A stretch of DNA of 64,000 bases from Amycolatopsis australiensis. Its GTDB lineage: Bacteria; Actinomycetota; Actinomycetes; Mycobacteriales; Pseudonocardiaceae. The translations under genes were made by a program, and so were the position numbers. The stretch covers positions 5,580,001 through 5,644,000 of the forward strand of contig NZ_FPJG01000006.1 of NCBI RefSeq assembly GCF_900119165.1, read 5' to 3'. How positions within the stretch are numbered: the first letter of the stretch is position 1; each line of letters opens with the position of its first letter. The notes below the pieces were generated by a model. The model saw only the letters and a program-made list of their open reading frames with translations. It ran no database searches and was not told where the DNA came from. Of this stretch, positions 16,208 through 24,955 are shown piece after piece.

Positions 16208-16812
16208 CCATCCGCCTGCTGCTCGCCGACGACCAGGAACTGGTCCGTCAGGCGTTGTGCGCGCTGCTCGCGCTCGAGGACGACTTCGAGGTGGTCGCGT
16301 CGGTCGGCCGGGGCGACGAGGTCGCCGCCGCCGCGCGCGAGCACCGGCCCGACGTCGCGCTGCTGGACATCGAAATGCCGGGCCTCGACGGGCTGGCGGC
16401 CGCGGCCGTGCTCGCCGCGCAGGTGCCGGACTGCCGCGTCGTCATGCTCACGACGTTCGGCCGCGCCGGGTACCTGCGCCGCGCGATGGAGGCGGGCGCG
16501 GCCGGGTTCGTGGTCAAGGACGCGCCCGCCGACGTGCTCGCCGACGCGATCCGCCGGGTGCGGGCCGGCGAGCGGGTGGTGGACCCGGCATTGGCGGTCG
16601 CCACGCTCGCCGCGGGCGAGTCGCCGCTGACCGCGCGGGAGCGGGACGTGCTCATCACGGCCCGCACCGGGGCCACCGTGGCCGAAATCGCGGCGCGGCT
16701 GTACCTGTCCGAAGGCACTGTGCGCAACTACGTCTCCGCGGCGATCACCAAGACGGGAGCGCGCAACCGCGTCGAAGCGGTGCGGATCGCGGACGAGCGC
16801 GGCTGGCTCTGA
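16204..16812 (+). CDS. NarL/DesR-type response regulator
   Basis: A 202-residue partner of the preceding kinase. The receiver domain (1-120) has the acidic pair ADDQ, phospho-acceptor Asp55 in LLDIEMPG, and the conserved Lys in FVVKDAPA. The LuxR-type helix-turn-helix (about 138-200) contains LTARERDVL and IAARLYLSEGTVRNYVSAAITKTG. The ATGA overlap with the kinase gene gives 1:1 coupling. The dyad at 14654-14667 is the best candidate for its own target. Confidence 0.92.
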   Translation: MTIRLLLADDQELVRQALCALLALEDDFEVVASVGRGDEVAAAAREHRPDVALLDIEMPGLDGLAAAAVLAAQVPDCRVVMLTTFGRAGYLRRAMEAGAAGFVVKDAPADVLADAIRRVRAGERVVDPALAVATLAAGESPLTARERDVLITARTGATVAEIAARLYLSEGTVRNYVSAAITKTGARNRVEAVRIADERGWL

Positions 16813-16879
16813 TTGGCCCGGCCCGCCGCGTCCGGATTGGATCTTCTGCCGGGCCGGTGCCGTCTCTAGCGTGGGCCGC

Positions 16880-17476
16880 GTGAAAACCGTTGACCTGTGG
16901 TTCGACCCGGTGTGCCCGTGGGCCTGGATCGCCTCGCGCTGGCTGCTGGAGGTGGAAGGAGTCCGGGACGTCCGGACGAGGTTCCACGTCTTCAGCCTGT
17001 CCCTGCACAACGAGGGCCGTGAAGTGGACGACTGGTACCGCGGCTGGCTCGACGAGCGGTGGGGACCCGCCCGCGTCGCGCTGGCCGCCGAGCGCGCGCA
17101 CGGCAACGAGGTCCTGCGTGACTTCTACACCGCGCTCGGCACGCGCCTGCACCGCGACAAGGCACCGGTGGACCGCGAGACGATCGTCGCCGCGCTCGGC
17201 GAGGCGGGCCTGCCGGCGTCGCTGGCGGACGCGGCCGGGTCGGCGGACCTCGACGACGACCTCCGTGCGGGCAACCGCGCCGCGCTCGACCCGATCGGCG
17301 AGGACCTCGGCGTTCCGGCGATCCACGTCGACGGCACCGCGTTCTTCGGCCCGGTGGTCAGCCCGGTTCCGCGCGGGGAGGCAGCCGGACGGCTGTGGGA
17401 CGGCGTGCTGCTGGTGACCGGCACCGAAGGCTTCGCCGAGCTGAAGCGCGGCCGCGGCCGCCCGGTCACGACCTGA
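16880..17476 (+). CDS. DsbA-family protein, Rv2466c-like
   Basis: A 198-residue thioredoxin-fold oxidoreductase. DLWFDPVCPWAWIASRWLLEVE at the N terminus matches the mycothiol-dependent nitroreductase (Rv2466c) family. The active site here is CPWA, so only the nucleophilic Cys remains, whereas Rv2466c has CPWC. A monothiol mechanism with mycothiol is plausible but inferred. The C-terminal cis-Pro region reads GVPAIHVDG. GTG 16880 lies 7 nt after TAGCGT, suggesting a leaderless mRNA. The 3' end overlaps the rhamnulokinase gene tail-to-tail by 11 bp. Confidence 0.85.
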   Translation: MKTVDLWFDPVCPWAWIASRWLLEVEGVRDVRTRFHVFSLSLHNEGREVDDWYRGWLDERWGPARVALAAERAHGNEVLRDFYTALGTRLHRDKAPVDRETIVAALGEAGLPASLADAAGSADLDDDLRAGNRAALDPIGEDLGVPAIHVDGTAFFGPVVSPVPRGEAAGRLWDGVLLVTGTEGFAELKRGRGRPVTT

Positions 17477-18881
17477 GCACGGCGAGGCGGGCTTCGGCCG
17501 CGTCCCAATCGTCGTCGGGGGAAGGGTCGTAGCGGCGGATCTCCTGGGTTCGCCGGACCAGGGCTCGCATCGACGCCAGGTCCGGCAGGTTCTCGCCCAG
17601 TGCCCGGGCCTGGACCAGGACGTTGCCCAGTGCCGCCGCCTCGACCGGGCCCGCCAGCACCGGGACTCCGCACGCGTCCGCCGTCAACTGGCACAGCAGC
17701 TCGTTGCGGGCGCCGCCGCCGACGATGTGGACGACGTCCACCCGCCGGCCCGTCACCCGGGCCGCGTCCCGGATCGCGCGGCGGTGGGCCAGCGCCAGGC
17801 TGTCCAGCACGCACCGGACCACCGCCGGCCGGTCCGCGGGCGGCCGCTGCCCGCTCGCCCGGCAGGCGGCGGCGATCCGCGCGGGCATGTCGCCCGGCGG
17901 CAGGAACTCCGGCGCGTCGATGTCCACCACGGCCGCCAGTCCCGGCGCCGCGGCCGCGGCCTTGAGCAGGCCGGGCAGGTCCGAGGTGTCCCAGCCGCGC
18001 AGCGTCTCGGACAGCACCCACAGGCCCATCACGTTCCGCAGGAACCGGATCGTGCCGTCGACACCGCCTTCGTTGGTGAAGTTCGCGGCCAGTGCCGCGT
18101 CGCTCAGCTCCGGCGCGTCCAGCTCCAGCCCGGCCAGCGACCACGTGCCCGAGGAGATGTAGGCGAAGTTCGTGCCGGGTTCGGCGGGCACGGCCACCAC
18201 CGCGGACGCCGTGTCGTGCGAACCCACCGCGATCACGGGCAGTCCGGCCAGCTCCGGCGCCGTTCCGACCACCGTGCCGGGGTCGCGCAGCGGCGGCAGC
18301 AGCCGGGACGGGATCCCGACCCGCGCGGCGAGCGAGGTCGCCCAGGTCCGGGCACGCACGTCGTAGAGCTGCGTGGTCGACGCGTTGGTCCGCTCGGCGC
18401 CGATCTCCCCGGTGAGCCAGTAGTTCAGCAGGTCCGGGACCAGCAGCAGGGTCGCCGCCGCGTCGAGCCGGTCGCCTTCGGCCACCAGCTGGTACAGCGT
18501 GTTGAACGGCAGCTGCTGCAACCCCGTGACGTCGTAGAGTTCGCGCGGCGACACGGTGGCGGCGACGTTCTCCGGGATTCCGTCGGTGCGCGTGTCCCGG
18601 TAGTGCACGGGATTGCCCAGCAGCGCGCCGCGGGAGTCCAGCAGCCCGTAGTCGACGGCCCAGGAGTCGATGCCGGCCCCGTCGAGGTCGCCCGCCTCGC
18701 GCAGGCCGGCGAGGGTTTCGCGGTAGAGGCCCAGGATGTCCCAGTACAACGCCGGCCCGGCGCGGACGCCGCCGTTCGGGAAGCGCCGCACCTCCGCCAG
18801 CCGCAGCAGATCCGGCCCGGCCGTCCCCGCCATCACCCGCCCGCTGGACGCGCCGAGGTCGACCGCCGCCACCCGCTTCAC
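17466..18881 (-). CDS. rhaB: L-rhamnulokinase
   Basis: Phosphorylates L-rhamnulose to rhamnulose 1-phosphate. The 471-residue protein is an FGGY-family kinase. The phosphate-1 loop AAVDLGASSGRV lies at residues 4-15, GIDSWAVDYGLLD provides the sugar-binding Asp, and the ATPase region has GSHDTASAVVAVP, YISSGTWSLAG and VHIVGGGARNELLCQLTAD. GTG 18881 overlaps the upstream stop (GTGA), so it is translationally coupled. It is the last gene of the rha operon and ends by overlapping the convergent DsbA gene. Specificity is inferred from the rhamnose operon around it. Confidence 0.92.
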   Translation of the reverse strand: MKRVAAVDLGASSGRVMAGTAGPDLLRLAEVRRFPNGGVRAGPALYWDILGLYRETLAGLREAGDLDGAGIDSWAVDYGLLDSRGALLGNPVHYRDTRTDGIPENVAATVSPRELYDVTGLQQLPFNTLYQLVAEGDRLDAAATLLLVPDLLNYWLTGEIGAERTNASTTQLYDVRARTWATSLAARVGIPSRLLPPLRDPGTVVGTAPELAGLPVIAVGSHDTASAVVAVPAEPGTNFAYISSGTWSLAGLELDAPELSDAALAANFTNEGGVDGTIRFLRNVMGLWVLSETLRGWDTSDLPGLLKAAAAAPGLAAVVDIDAPEFLPPGDMPARIAAACRASGQRPPADRPAVVRCVLDSLALAHRRAIRDAARVTGRRVDVVHIVGGGARNELLCQLTADACGVPVLAGPVEAAALGNVLVQARALGENLPDLASMRALVRRTQEIRRYDPSPDDDWDAAEARLAVLRS

Positions 18882-20299
18882 GGGTTCACCACGGTCAGCT
18901 CCAGGCCGAGCAGGTCCGCGACGGCCGCGAGCTCGCCGGCGCGGTGGCCGGTGCCGAGCGCCCAGTGGTGCGCGATGCCGCTGGCCGACCAGGCGTCGGT
19001 CCAGTCCCCCGGGCCGCAGCCGAAGTCGACGCGCGAGGTCGTGTTGCCGATGCGCAGCAGCGGCCCCGGCACGACCGTGCCTTCCGACGCGATGAGCGTG
19101 AACGTCCCGTCGCGCCGCTGCCCGAGCCCGCAGAGCGTCACCGGCCCGTGCTTGACGTCGAACTCCACCGACACGCCCCAGCCGCGCTTGCCGTGGTAGA
19201 CGCCGAGGCCGCGCAGCAGCGGCTTGCGGGCGCTGATGCCGAGGTGCGCCGGGCCGTCGTGGCCCATCTCGACGACGTTGTCGCGGAAGTTCAGCGCCTG
19301 CAGCTCGGTGAACGAGCCGCCCGCGCCGAGCCGGTCCATGACCAGCATGGCCAGCGACGTCCGCAGCTCGTACTCGCCGACGGCCGGGATGCCGCGGGCG
19401 GTGAGCAGGGACGCGCCGAGGATGAACCCGGCGCCGACCCGTTCGTGCGTCTCGCCGTCGAGGCCGCGGTGGTAGTAGGCCAGGGAGTCGAGCGAGAAGT
19501 CCTCGACGAGCCGGTCCAGGGCGACGGAAACCCGGGCGCCCCAGGCGAAGTCTTCGTCCACGACCGACTCGTCCACAGTGAACACTTCGCGGGCCAGCTC
19601 GACCCGGTCCTGCGTTTCGGCGTCGGTGACCTGCTCCACGCGCACCCGCAAGTCGTCGATCTCCAGGATCTCGACGTGCCCGCCGAGCTGGCCGGACACC
19701 AGTGTCGGGTCGGTCGAGACGTCCATCATGCCCGGGTAGAGGTGCCCGAGCAGGCCGTGGCGGCCGTGCCGCAGCGCCGCCCGGACACCGGCGGCCTTGA
19801 TCCAGCGCTCGATCCGCGTCCAGGCCCGGGCATCCTCGAGGTACCCGGACACGGACCGGAACTCGACGCCGAGGCGGCGGAACGCGTTGGCCAGCTCCGG
19901 CAGCGGGCACGCGCCGCAGTAGGCCAGCCACGCGCCCGTGTCGAACGTTTCGTGGTCCATCGCCTCGGTCGGCTGCAGGTTCAGCAGCAGCACCGGGGCG
20001 CCCGAGCGCTGCGCGACCGGGGCCAGCATGCTCGAGGTCAGGTACGTCGTGAGGAAGCCGACGATCAGGTCGCACCCGGCGACGCGCAGCTTCTCGGCCG
20101 CGGCCGCTCCTTCGACGGCGTCCGAGACGAACCCGGCGTCGACGACTTCGCAGTCCATTTCGGACAGCCGGGCCGCCACTCGCCGGGCCGAGGACCGCAG
20201 CTGCGGCAGCAGATCCGGGAACTGCGGCCAGTACGCGCCGAGGCCGCCGGAGACGAGGCCGACGCGGGTCCGGGGCGGGGTGATGCGGTCGAGCGTCAT
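18878..20299 (-). CDS. L-fucose/L-arabinose isomerase-family protein
   Basis: A 473-residue protein of the FucI/AraA isomerase superfamily. The N-terminal half is a Rossmann-like sugar-binding region (GLVSGGLGAYWPQFPDLLP, CDLIVGFLTTYLTSSM). Probable catalytic residues are the Glu of IPAVGEYELR and Glu/His of VVEMGHDGPAHLG. ATG 20299 has a perfect AGGAGG. It sits between the aldolase fusion and the kinase in an operon that already encodes L-rhamnose isomerase. It may therefore isomerise a related sugar (L-fucose, L-lyxose, L-mannose) or be a partly redundant enzyme. The substrate is inferred only. Confidence 0.8.
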   Translation of the reverse strand: MTLDRITPPRTRVGLVSGGLGAYWPQFPDLLPQLRSSARRVAARLSEMDCEVVDAGFVSDAVEGAAAAEKLRVAGCDLIVGFLTTYLTSSMLAPVAQRSGAPVLLLNLQPTEAMDHETFDTGAWLAYCGACPLPELANAFRRLGVEFRSVSGYLEDARAWTRIERWIKAAGVRAALRHGRHGLLGHLYPGMMDVSTDPTLVSGQLGGHVEILEIDDLRVRVEQVTDAETQDRVELAREVFTVDESVVDEDFAWGARVSVALDRLVEDFSLDSLAYYHRGLDGETHERVGAGFILGASLLTARGIPAVGEYELRTSLAMLVMDRLGAGGSFTELQALNFRDNVVEMGHDGPAHLGISARKPLLRGLGVYHGKRGWGVSVEFDVKHGPVTLCGLGQRRDGTFTLIASEGTVVPGPLLRIGNTTSRVDFGCGPGDWTDAWSASGIAHHWALGTGHRAGELAAVADLLGLELTVVNP

Positions 20300-20307
20300 G
20301 GGTCCTC

Positions 20308-22326
20308 CTAGCGCAGGAACGCGGCGGCGACCCCGGCGTCCACCGGCACGTGCAGCCCGGTGGTGTGGGTGAGGTCGCCGCCGGTGAGGGCGAACACCGC
20401 GGCCGCGACGTGCTCGGGCAGCACTTCGCGCTTGAGGATGGTCCGCTGGGCGTAGAACTCGCCGAGCTTCTCCTCGGGCACGCCGTAGACCGCGGCCCGC
20501 TGGGCGCCCCAGCCGCCGGCGAAGATGCCGGAGCCCTGGACGACGCCGTCGGGGTTGACGCCGTTGACCCGGATGCCGTGCCCGCCCAGCTCGGCCGCCA
20601 GCAGCCGGACCTGGTGGGCCTGGTCGGCCTTGGCGGCGCCGTAGGCGACGTTGTTCGGGCCCGCGAACACCGAGTTCTTCGAGGAGATGTAGACGATGTC
20701 GCCGCCGATGCCCTGGTCGATCATCGCCTTGGCCCCGGCCCGCGCGACCAGGAACGAGCCCTTGGCCATCACGTCGTGCTGCAGGTCCCAGTCGCGCTCG
20801 GTGGTTTCCAGCAGCGGCTTCGAGATCGACAGCCCGGCGTTGTTGACCACCAGGTCGATGCCGCCGAAGGCGAGCACGGTGGCGTCGATCGCGGCCTGGA
20901 CCGCCCCGGCGTCGGTGACGTCGGCGGTCACGGCGATGCCGCCGGTCTCGGCGGCGGCCTCGGCGGCCGCGTCGCCGTTGAGGTCGGCGATCGCGACGCA
21001 GGCGCCTTCGGCGGCGAGCCGCCGGGCGATGGCCCTGCCGATGCCCGACCCGGCGCCGGTGACCAGCGCGATCCGCCCGGCGAGGGGCTTGGGCTTCGGC
21101 ATGCGTCGCAGCTTCGCCTCTTCGAGCGCCCAGTACTCGATCCGGAACTTCTCGCTCTCCGGAATCGGCGCGTAGGCCGAGACGGCTTCGGCGCCGCGCA
21201 TGACGTTGATCGCGTTGACGTAGAACTCCCCCGCCACCCGCGCGGTCTGCTCGTCCTTGCCGAACGAGAACATCCCGACCCCGGGGACCAGCACGATGGC
21301 CGGGTCGGCGCCGCGCATCGGCGGCGAGTCCGGGGTCGCATAGCGCTCGTAGTAGGCGCGGTATTCGGCGCGGTATTCGGCGTGCAGCTCCTTCAGCCGC
21401 GTGACGACCTCGTCGAGCGGCGTGCCCGCCGGGAGGTCCACGACGAGCGGCCGGACCTTGGTGCGCAGGAAGTGGTCCGGGCACGACGTCCCGAGCGCGG
21501 CCAGCGGCCGCAGTTTCTCGCGGGCGAGGAACTCCAGCACGACTTCGCTGTCGGTGTAGTGCCCGACGACCCGCTGGTCGGTCGACGCCAGCCCGCGGAT
21601 CACCGGCGCCAGGGCCGCCGCCCTGGCGTGCCGCTCGGCTTCCGGCAGTGCCTCGAACCCGGGGACGACCGGGCCGAACGGCTCGGGAGCGCCCCGGGAC
21701 GACAGGAACTCTTCGGCCGTGCGGATGATGTCGAGGGAGTTCCGCCGGCACTCCTCGGAGGTCGCGCCCCACGCCGTGATGCCGTGCCCGCCGAGGATGA
21801 CGCCGATGGCCTGCGGGTTCGCCGCCTTGACCGCGGCGATGTCGAGGCCGAGCTGGAACCCGGGCCGCCGCCAGTCCACCCAGGCGACCCGGTCGCCGAA
21901 GCACTCCTTCGTCAACGCGGGACCGTCGGCCGCGGTGGCGAGGGCGATGCCGGAGTCGGGGTGCAGGTGGTCGACGTGGGCCGCCTCGACCAGGCCGTGC
22001 ATCGCGGTGTCGATGGAGGGCGCGGCTCCGCCGCGGCCGTGCAGGCAGTAGTCGAACGCGGCGACCATCTCGTCCTCGCCGTCGACACCGGGGTAGCCGT
22101 CGACCAGCGCGCGCAGCCGGTCCAGGCGCAGGACCGCGAGCCCGCCCTCGGTCAGCGTGCCCAGGTCGCCGCCCGAGCCCTTGACCCACAGCACCTCCGT
22201 GGGCGCGCCGGTCACCGGGTCGGTCACCGGGCCCTTGGCGGAGGTGTTGCCGCCGGCGTAGTTGGTGTTGCGCGGGTCGGCCCCGAGCGCGTTGCTGCGC
22301 GCGATGAGCTCCTCGGGCACGGTCAT
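20308..22326 (-). CDS. rhaEW: Fused rhamnulose-1-P aldolase / lactaldehyde dehydrogenase
   Basis: Bifunctional 672-residue enzyme that splits rhamnulose 1-phosphate into DHAP and L-lactaldehyde and oxidises or reduces the latter. Residues 1-400 are a class II aldolase: NYAGGNTSAKG, VDHLHPDSGIALAT and GGHGITAW supply the Zn ligands. Residues 415-672 are a short-chain dehydrogenase: LVTGAGSGIGRAIA, NNAGLS, and YGAAKADQAHQ as the YxxxK motif. ATG 22326 has GGGGAG at 7 nt; ATG 22341 would overlap the upstream stop. This is the RhaEW (YuxG-like) fusion typical of non-enterobacterial rhamnose pathways. Confidence 0.92.
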   Translation of the reverse strand: MTVPEELIARSNALGADPRNTNYAGGNTSAKGPVTDPVTGAPTEVLWVKGSGGDLGTLTEGGLAVLRLDRLRALVDGYPGVDGEDEMVAAFDYCLHGRGGAAPSIDTAMHGLVEAAHVDHLHPDSGIALATAADGPALTKECFGDRVAWVDWRRPGFQLGLDIAAVKAANPQAIGVILGGHGITAWGATSEECRRNSLDIIRTAEEFLSSRGAPEPFGPVVPGFEALPEAERHARAAALAPVIRGLASTDQRVVGHYTDSEVVLEFLAREKLRPLAALGTSCPDHFLRTKVRPLVVDLPAGTPLDEVVTRLKELHAEYRAEYRAYYERYATPDSPPMRGADPAIVLVPGVGMFSFGKDEQTARVAGEFYVNAINVMRGAEAVSAYAPIPESEKFRIEYWALEEAKLRRMPKPKPLAGRIALVTGAGSGIGRAIARRLAAEGACVAIADLNGDAAAEAAAETGGIAVTADVTDAGAVQAAIDATVLAFGGIDLVVNNAGLSISKPLLETTERDWDLQHDVMAKGSFLVARAGAKAMIDQGIGGDIVYISSKNSVFAGPNNVAYGAAKADQAHQVRLLAAELGGHGIRVNGVNPDGVVQGSGIFAGGWGAQRAAVYGVPEEKLGEFYAQRTILKREVLPEHVAAAVFALTGGDLTHTTGLHVPVDAGVAAAFLR

Positions 22327-22328
22327 GC

Positions 22329-23492
22329 TCACGCTCCCCATCCGGCCTGCTGCCCGTCGGCGCGCTCGGCCACGATCTTCTCCTGGTAGCCGCTGCGGTG
22401 GTAGGCGGCGACGGGGTCCGGGTCGAGCCCGGCGTCCGCCCGCACCTCGGCCAGCAGCGGCCGGACGTCGGTGTTGTAGGCGTCCATCAGCACGGCGTTC
22501 GCGCCGAGCACGTCACCGGACTGCTGGGCCGCGCGCAACGCGTCCCGGTCGACGAGCAGCGCCTTGGCCGTCGCCTCCTGCACGTTCATCACCGACCGGA
22601 TGATGGCCGGGATCTTCGCCTCGATGTTGTGGCACTGGTCGAGCATGAACGCGATCCCGTAGGCCGGGTCCAGCGCGTCGCCGCGGACGATCTCGTACAT
22701 GATCCGGAACAGCTGGAACGGGTCCGCCGCCCCGACCATCAGGTCGTCGTCGGCGTAGAAGCGGGAGTTGAAGTCGAACGCGCCGAGCTTCCCGGCCCGC
22801 AGCAGGAACGCCACGATGAACTCGATGTTCGTCCCGGGGGCGTGGTGGCCGGTGTCGATGCACACGGCCGCCTTCTCCCCCAGCTCCACGCAGTGCGCGT
22901 AGGACGTGCCCCAGTCCGGGACGTCGGTCGCGTAGAACGCGGGCTCGAACAGCTTGTACTCCAGCAGCATCCGCTGGTGGTCGCCGAGCCGCTCGTACGT
23001 CTCGCGAAGCGCCGCCGCCAGCCGGTCCTGCCGGTCCCGGATGTCGTCCTGGCCCGGGTAGTTGATGCCGTCGGAAAACCACAGCTTCAGGTCACGGGAA
23101 CCCGTCGCGTCCATGATGTCGATGGCCTCGAGGAGGTGGTCGGTCGCCTTGCGGCGGATGCCCGGGTCGGGGTTGGTCACCGAGCCGAGCTTGTAGTCCT
23201 CGTCCTGGAACACGTTCGTGTTGATCGCGCCGATCTCGATGCCCTGCTCCCGCGCGTACGCCGTCAGGGCACCGTAGTCGTCGACCTTGTCCCACGGGAT
23301 GTGCAGCGCCACGCTCGGCGCGGCACCGGTGAACCGGTGCACGGTCGCGGCGTCGGCGATCTTCTCCTCCGGCGTCCGCGGGACACCGGGTTGCGGGAAC
23401 ACCTTGAAGCGCGTGCCCGAGTTCGCGTAGGCCCACGACGGCGTTTCGATCCGCTGGGCCCGCAGAGCCGCTTTCACGTCCACGGCGATCAC
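22329..23492 (-). CDS. rhaI: L-rhamnose isomerase
   Basis: Converts L-rhamnose to L-rhamnulose. This 387-residue TIM-barrel enzyme is of the Pseudomonas stutzeri RhaI type, not the RhaA type. Metal-site segments are visible: LKLWFSDGINYPGQDD, LLEYKLFEPAFYATDVPDWG, IDTGHHAPGTNIEF and GAFDFNSRFYADDDL. GTG 23492 follows AAGGA and overlaps the mutarotase stop (GTGA). The gene is in the middle of the rha operon between mutarotase and aldolase. Confidence 0.92.
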   Translation of the reverse strand: MIAVDVKAALRAQRIETPSWAYANSGTRFKVFPQPGVPRTPEEKIADAATVHRFTGAAPSVALHIPWDKVDDYGALTAYAREQGIEIGAINTNVFQDEDYKLGSVTNPDPGIRRKATDHLLEAIDIMDATGSRDLKLWFSDGINYPGQDDIRDRQDRLAAALRETYERLGDHQRMLLEYKLFEPAFYATDVPDWGTSYAHCVELGEKAAVCIDTGHHAPGTNIEFIVAFLLRAGKLGAFDFNSRFYADDDLMVGAADPFQLFRIMYEIVRGDALDPAYGIAFMLDQCHNIEAKIPAIIRSVMNVQEATAKALLVDRDALRAAQQSGDVLGANAVLMDAYNTDVRPLLAEVRADAGLDPDPVAAYHRSGYQEKIVAERADGQQAGWGA

Positions 23493-23833
23493 TGTCCTTC
23501 CGCGACAGGGGTGGGGTCGAGGTGGAAGACCTCGTCCAGGAGCCGGAAGCCTTCGTCGGGCGGGCCGCCGTCGAGGCCGGTGAAGAACTCCGCCATCTCC
23601 GCCTGCCAGCGGGCGTTGACGTCGGTCTTCGCCATCGCGGCCTGTGCGGCGGCCAGGTCGTCGGCCTCGACGTACCCGATCAGCAGGCCGTCTTCGCGCA
23701 GGAAGAGCGAGTAGTTGCGCCAGCCCGTGTCGTGCAGGGCCTGCCGCATCTCCGGCCACACGGCGCGGTGGCGCGCGGCGTACTCGGCCGCCCGCTCGGG
23801 TTTCACCTGCAGGCAGAAGCAGTATCGGGGCAC
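23489..23833 (-). CDS. rhaM: L-rhamnose mutarotase
   Basis: A 114-residue dimeric alpha/beta protein that interconverts the alpha and beta anomers of L-rhamnose. YCFCLQVKPERAAEYAARHRAVWPEM, with its His, and TGWRNYSLFLREDGLLIGYVE match the RhaM (YiiL) family across the whole length, and MAEFF near the end is usual. It starts at GTG 23833 and its stop overlaps the isomerase start. A GC-rich hairpin separates it from the transporter genes upstream. Confidence 0.93.
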   Translation of the reverse strand: MPRYCFCLQVKPERAAEYAARHRAVWPEMRQALHDTGWRNYSLFLREDGLLIGYVEADDLAAAQAAMAKTDVNARWQAEMAEFFTGLDGGPPDEGFRLLDEVFHLDPTPVAEGQ

Positions 23834-23850
23834 AGTCCGTCCTTGGTGGA

Positions 23851-23885
23851 GCCCGGCCGGGCCGCCCGTCGCAACCCGGCCGGGT
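23851..23885 (-). other. Intra-operon GC-rich hairpin between rhaS and rhaM
   Basis: Two 12-bp palindromes, GCCCGGCCGGGC (23851-23862) and ACCCGGCCGGGT (23874-23885), share the ten bases CCCGGCCGGG and can pair with each other or each with itself. Located after the binding-protein gene, the structure could stabilise the upstream mRNA or partly terminate, giving more RhaS than catabolic enzymes. Confidence 0.55.
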
Positions 23886-23888
23886 GTC

Positions 23889-24950
23889 TCAGAAGTTGAA
23901 CTTGTCGATGTTGTTCGCGTCGAACGTCGTCGGCGGGCCGAGCACGATCTCGCCGTTTTCGCCGATCGTGTAGTCGCCGAGCTTGCCCGCCTTGAACTTC
24001 TCGCCCTGCTTGCCGGTGATCTGGCCCGACTTGAGCGCGACGCCCGCGTACGCGGCGAGGTAGCCGATGTCGGCCGGGTTCCACAGCGCGAACTGCTTGA
24101 CCGTGCCGTCCTTGACGAAGGCGCGCATCTGGTTCGGCGTGCCGAGGCCGGTCACCGCGACCTTGCCCTTGTAGCTCGACGAGCTGACGTACCGCGCGGC
24201 GGCCGCGATGCCGACCGTGGTCGGCGCGACGATCACCTTGAGGTTCGGGAACGACTGCAGCAGGCCCTGGGCCTCCTGGAACGACTTCTGGTCGTCGTCG
24301 TTGCCGTAGGCGATCTTGTCCAGCTTGAGGCCCGCGTACTCGGGCGTGGCCAGTTCCTTCTTCAGCACGTCGATCCAGGCGTTCTGGTTGGTCGCGTTCG
24401 GCGTCGCGGACAGCACGGCGATCTCGCCCGATCCGCCGGAGAGCTCCTTGGCCTGCTTGGCCAGCTGCTCGCCGATGCCCTGGGTGGTGGCCTGGTTGAC
24501 GAAGACGTCGCGGCAGTCCTTGGCCGCGTCGGAGTCGAAGGCGACGACCTTGATGCCGGCGCTGCGGGCCTGGTTGAGCGACGGGCACACGGCGTTCGGG
24601 TCGTTCGCGGCGATGCCGATGACGTCCTGCTGCTGCTGGATCAGCGTGTTGATGTAGCTGACCTGCGAGGACGCGCTGGCGTCGTTCGGCCCGACGAGCT
24701 TGTACTCGCCCTTCAGCTCGCCCAGGGCCTCCTTGCCGCCGCTGACCTCGATGTCGCTGTAGGGGTTGTTGAGCTGCTTGGGCAGGAAGGCCATCTTGAC
24801 GCCTTCCTTGGCCGCGGCGTTCGGGTTCGCCGTGGCGGTGGACTGCTGGGCGCCGGAGCCGCCGCTGTCGTTCTTGGTCGTGCCGCCGCAGGCGGCCAGG
24901 ACGAGCACCAGCCCGGCCGACACTGCGCCGGTGAGGAACCGTCGGGACAT
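23889..24950 (-). CDS. rhaS: Rhamnose ABC transporter substrate-binding lipoprotein
   Basis: Extracellular sugar receptor of 353 residues. Lipoprotein signal with LAACGG (Cys near 21), then a type I periplasmic binding fold (about 50-353) like RhaS/RbsB: MAFLPKQLNNPYSDIEVSGG, GIAANDPNAVCPSLNQARSAGIKVVAFDSD, TGLGTPNQMRAFVKDG. ATG 24950 is 8 nt after AAAGG. It lies 5 bp behind the second permease gene and completes the importer. Confidence 0.92.
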   Translation of the reverse strand: MSRRFLTGAVSAGLVLVLAACGGTTKNDSGGSGAQQSTATANPNAAAKEGVKMAFLPKQLNNPYSDIEVSGGKEALGELKGEYKLVGPNDASASSQVSYINTLIQQQQDVIGIAANDPNAVCPSLNQARSAGIKVVAFDSDAAKDCRDVFVNQATTQGIGEQLAKQAKELSGGSGEIAVLSATPNATNQNAWIDVLKKELATPEYAGLKLDKIAYGNDDDQKSFQEAQGLLQSFPNLKVIVAPTTVGIAAAARYVSSSSYKGKVAVTGLGTPNQMRAFVKDGTVKQFALWNPADIGYLAAYAGVALKSGQITGKQGEKFKAGKLGDYTIGENGEIVLGPPTTFDANNIDKFNF

Positions 24951-24955
24951 CTTCG

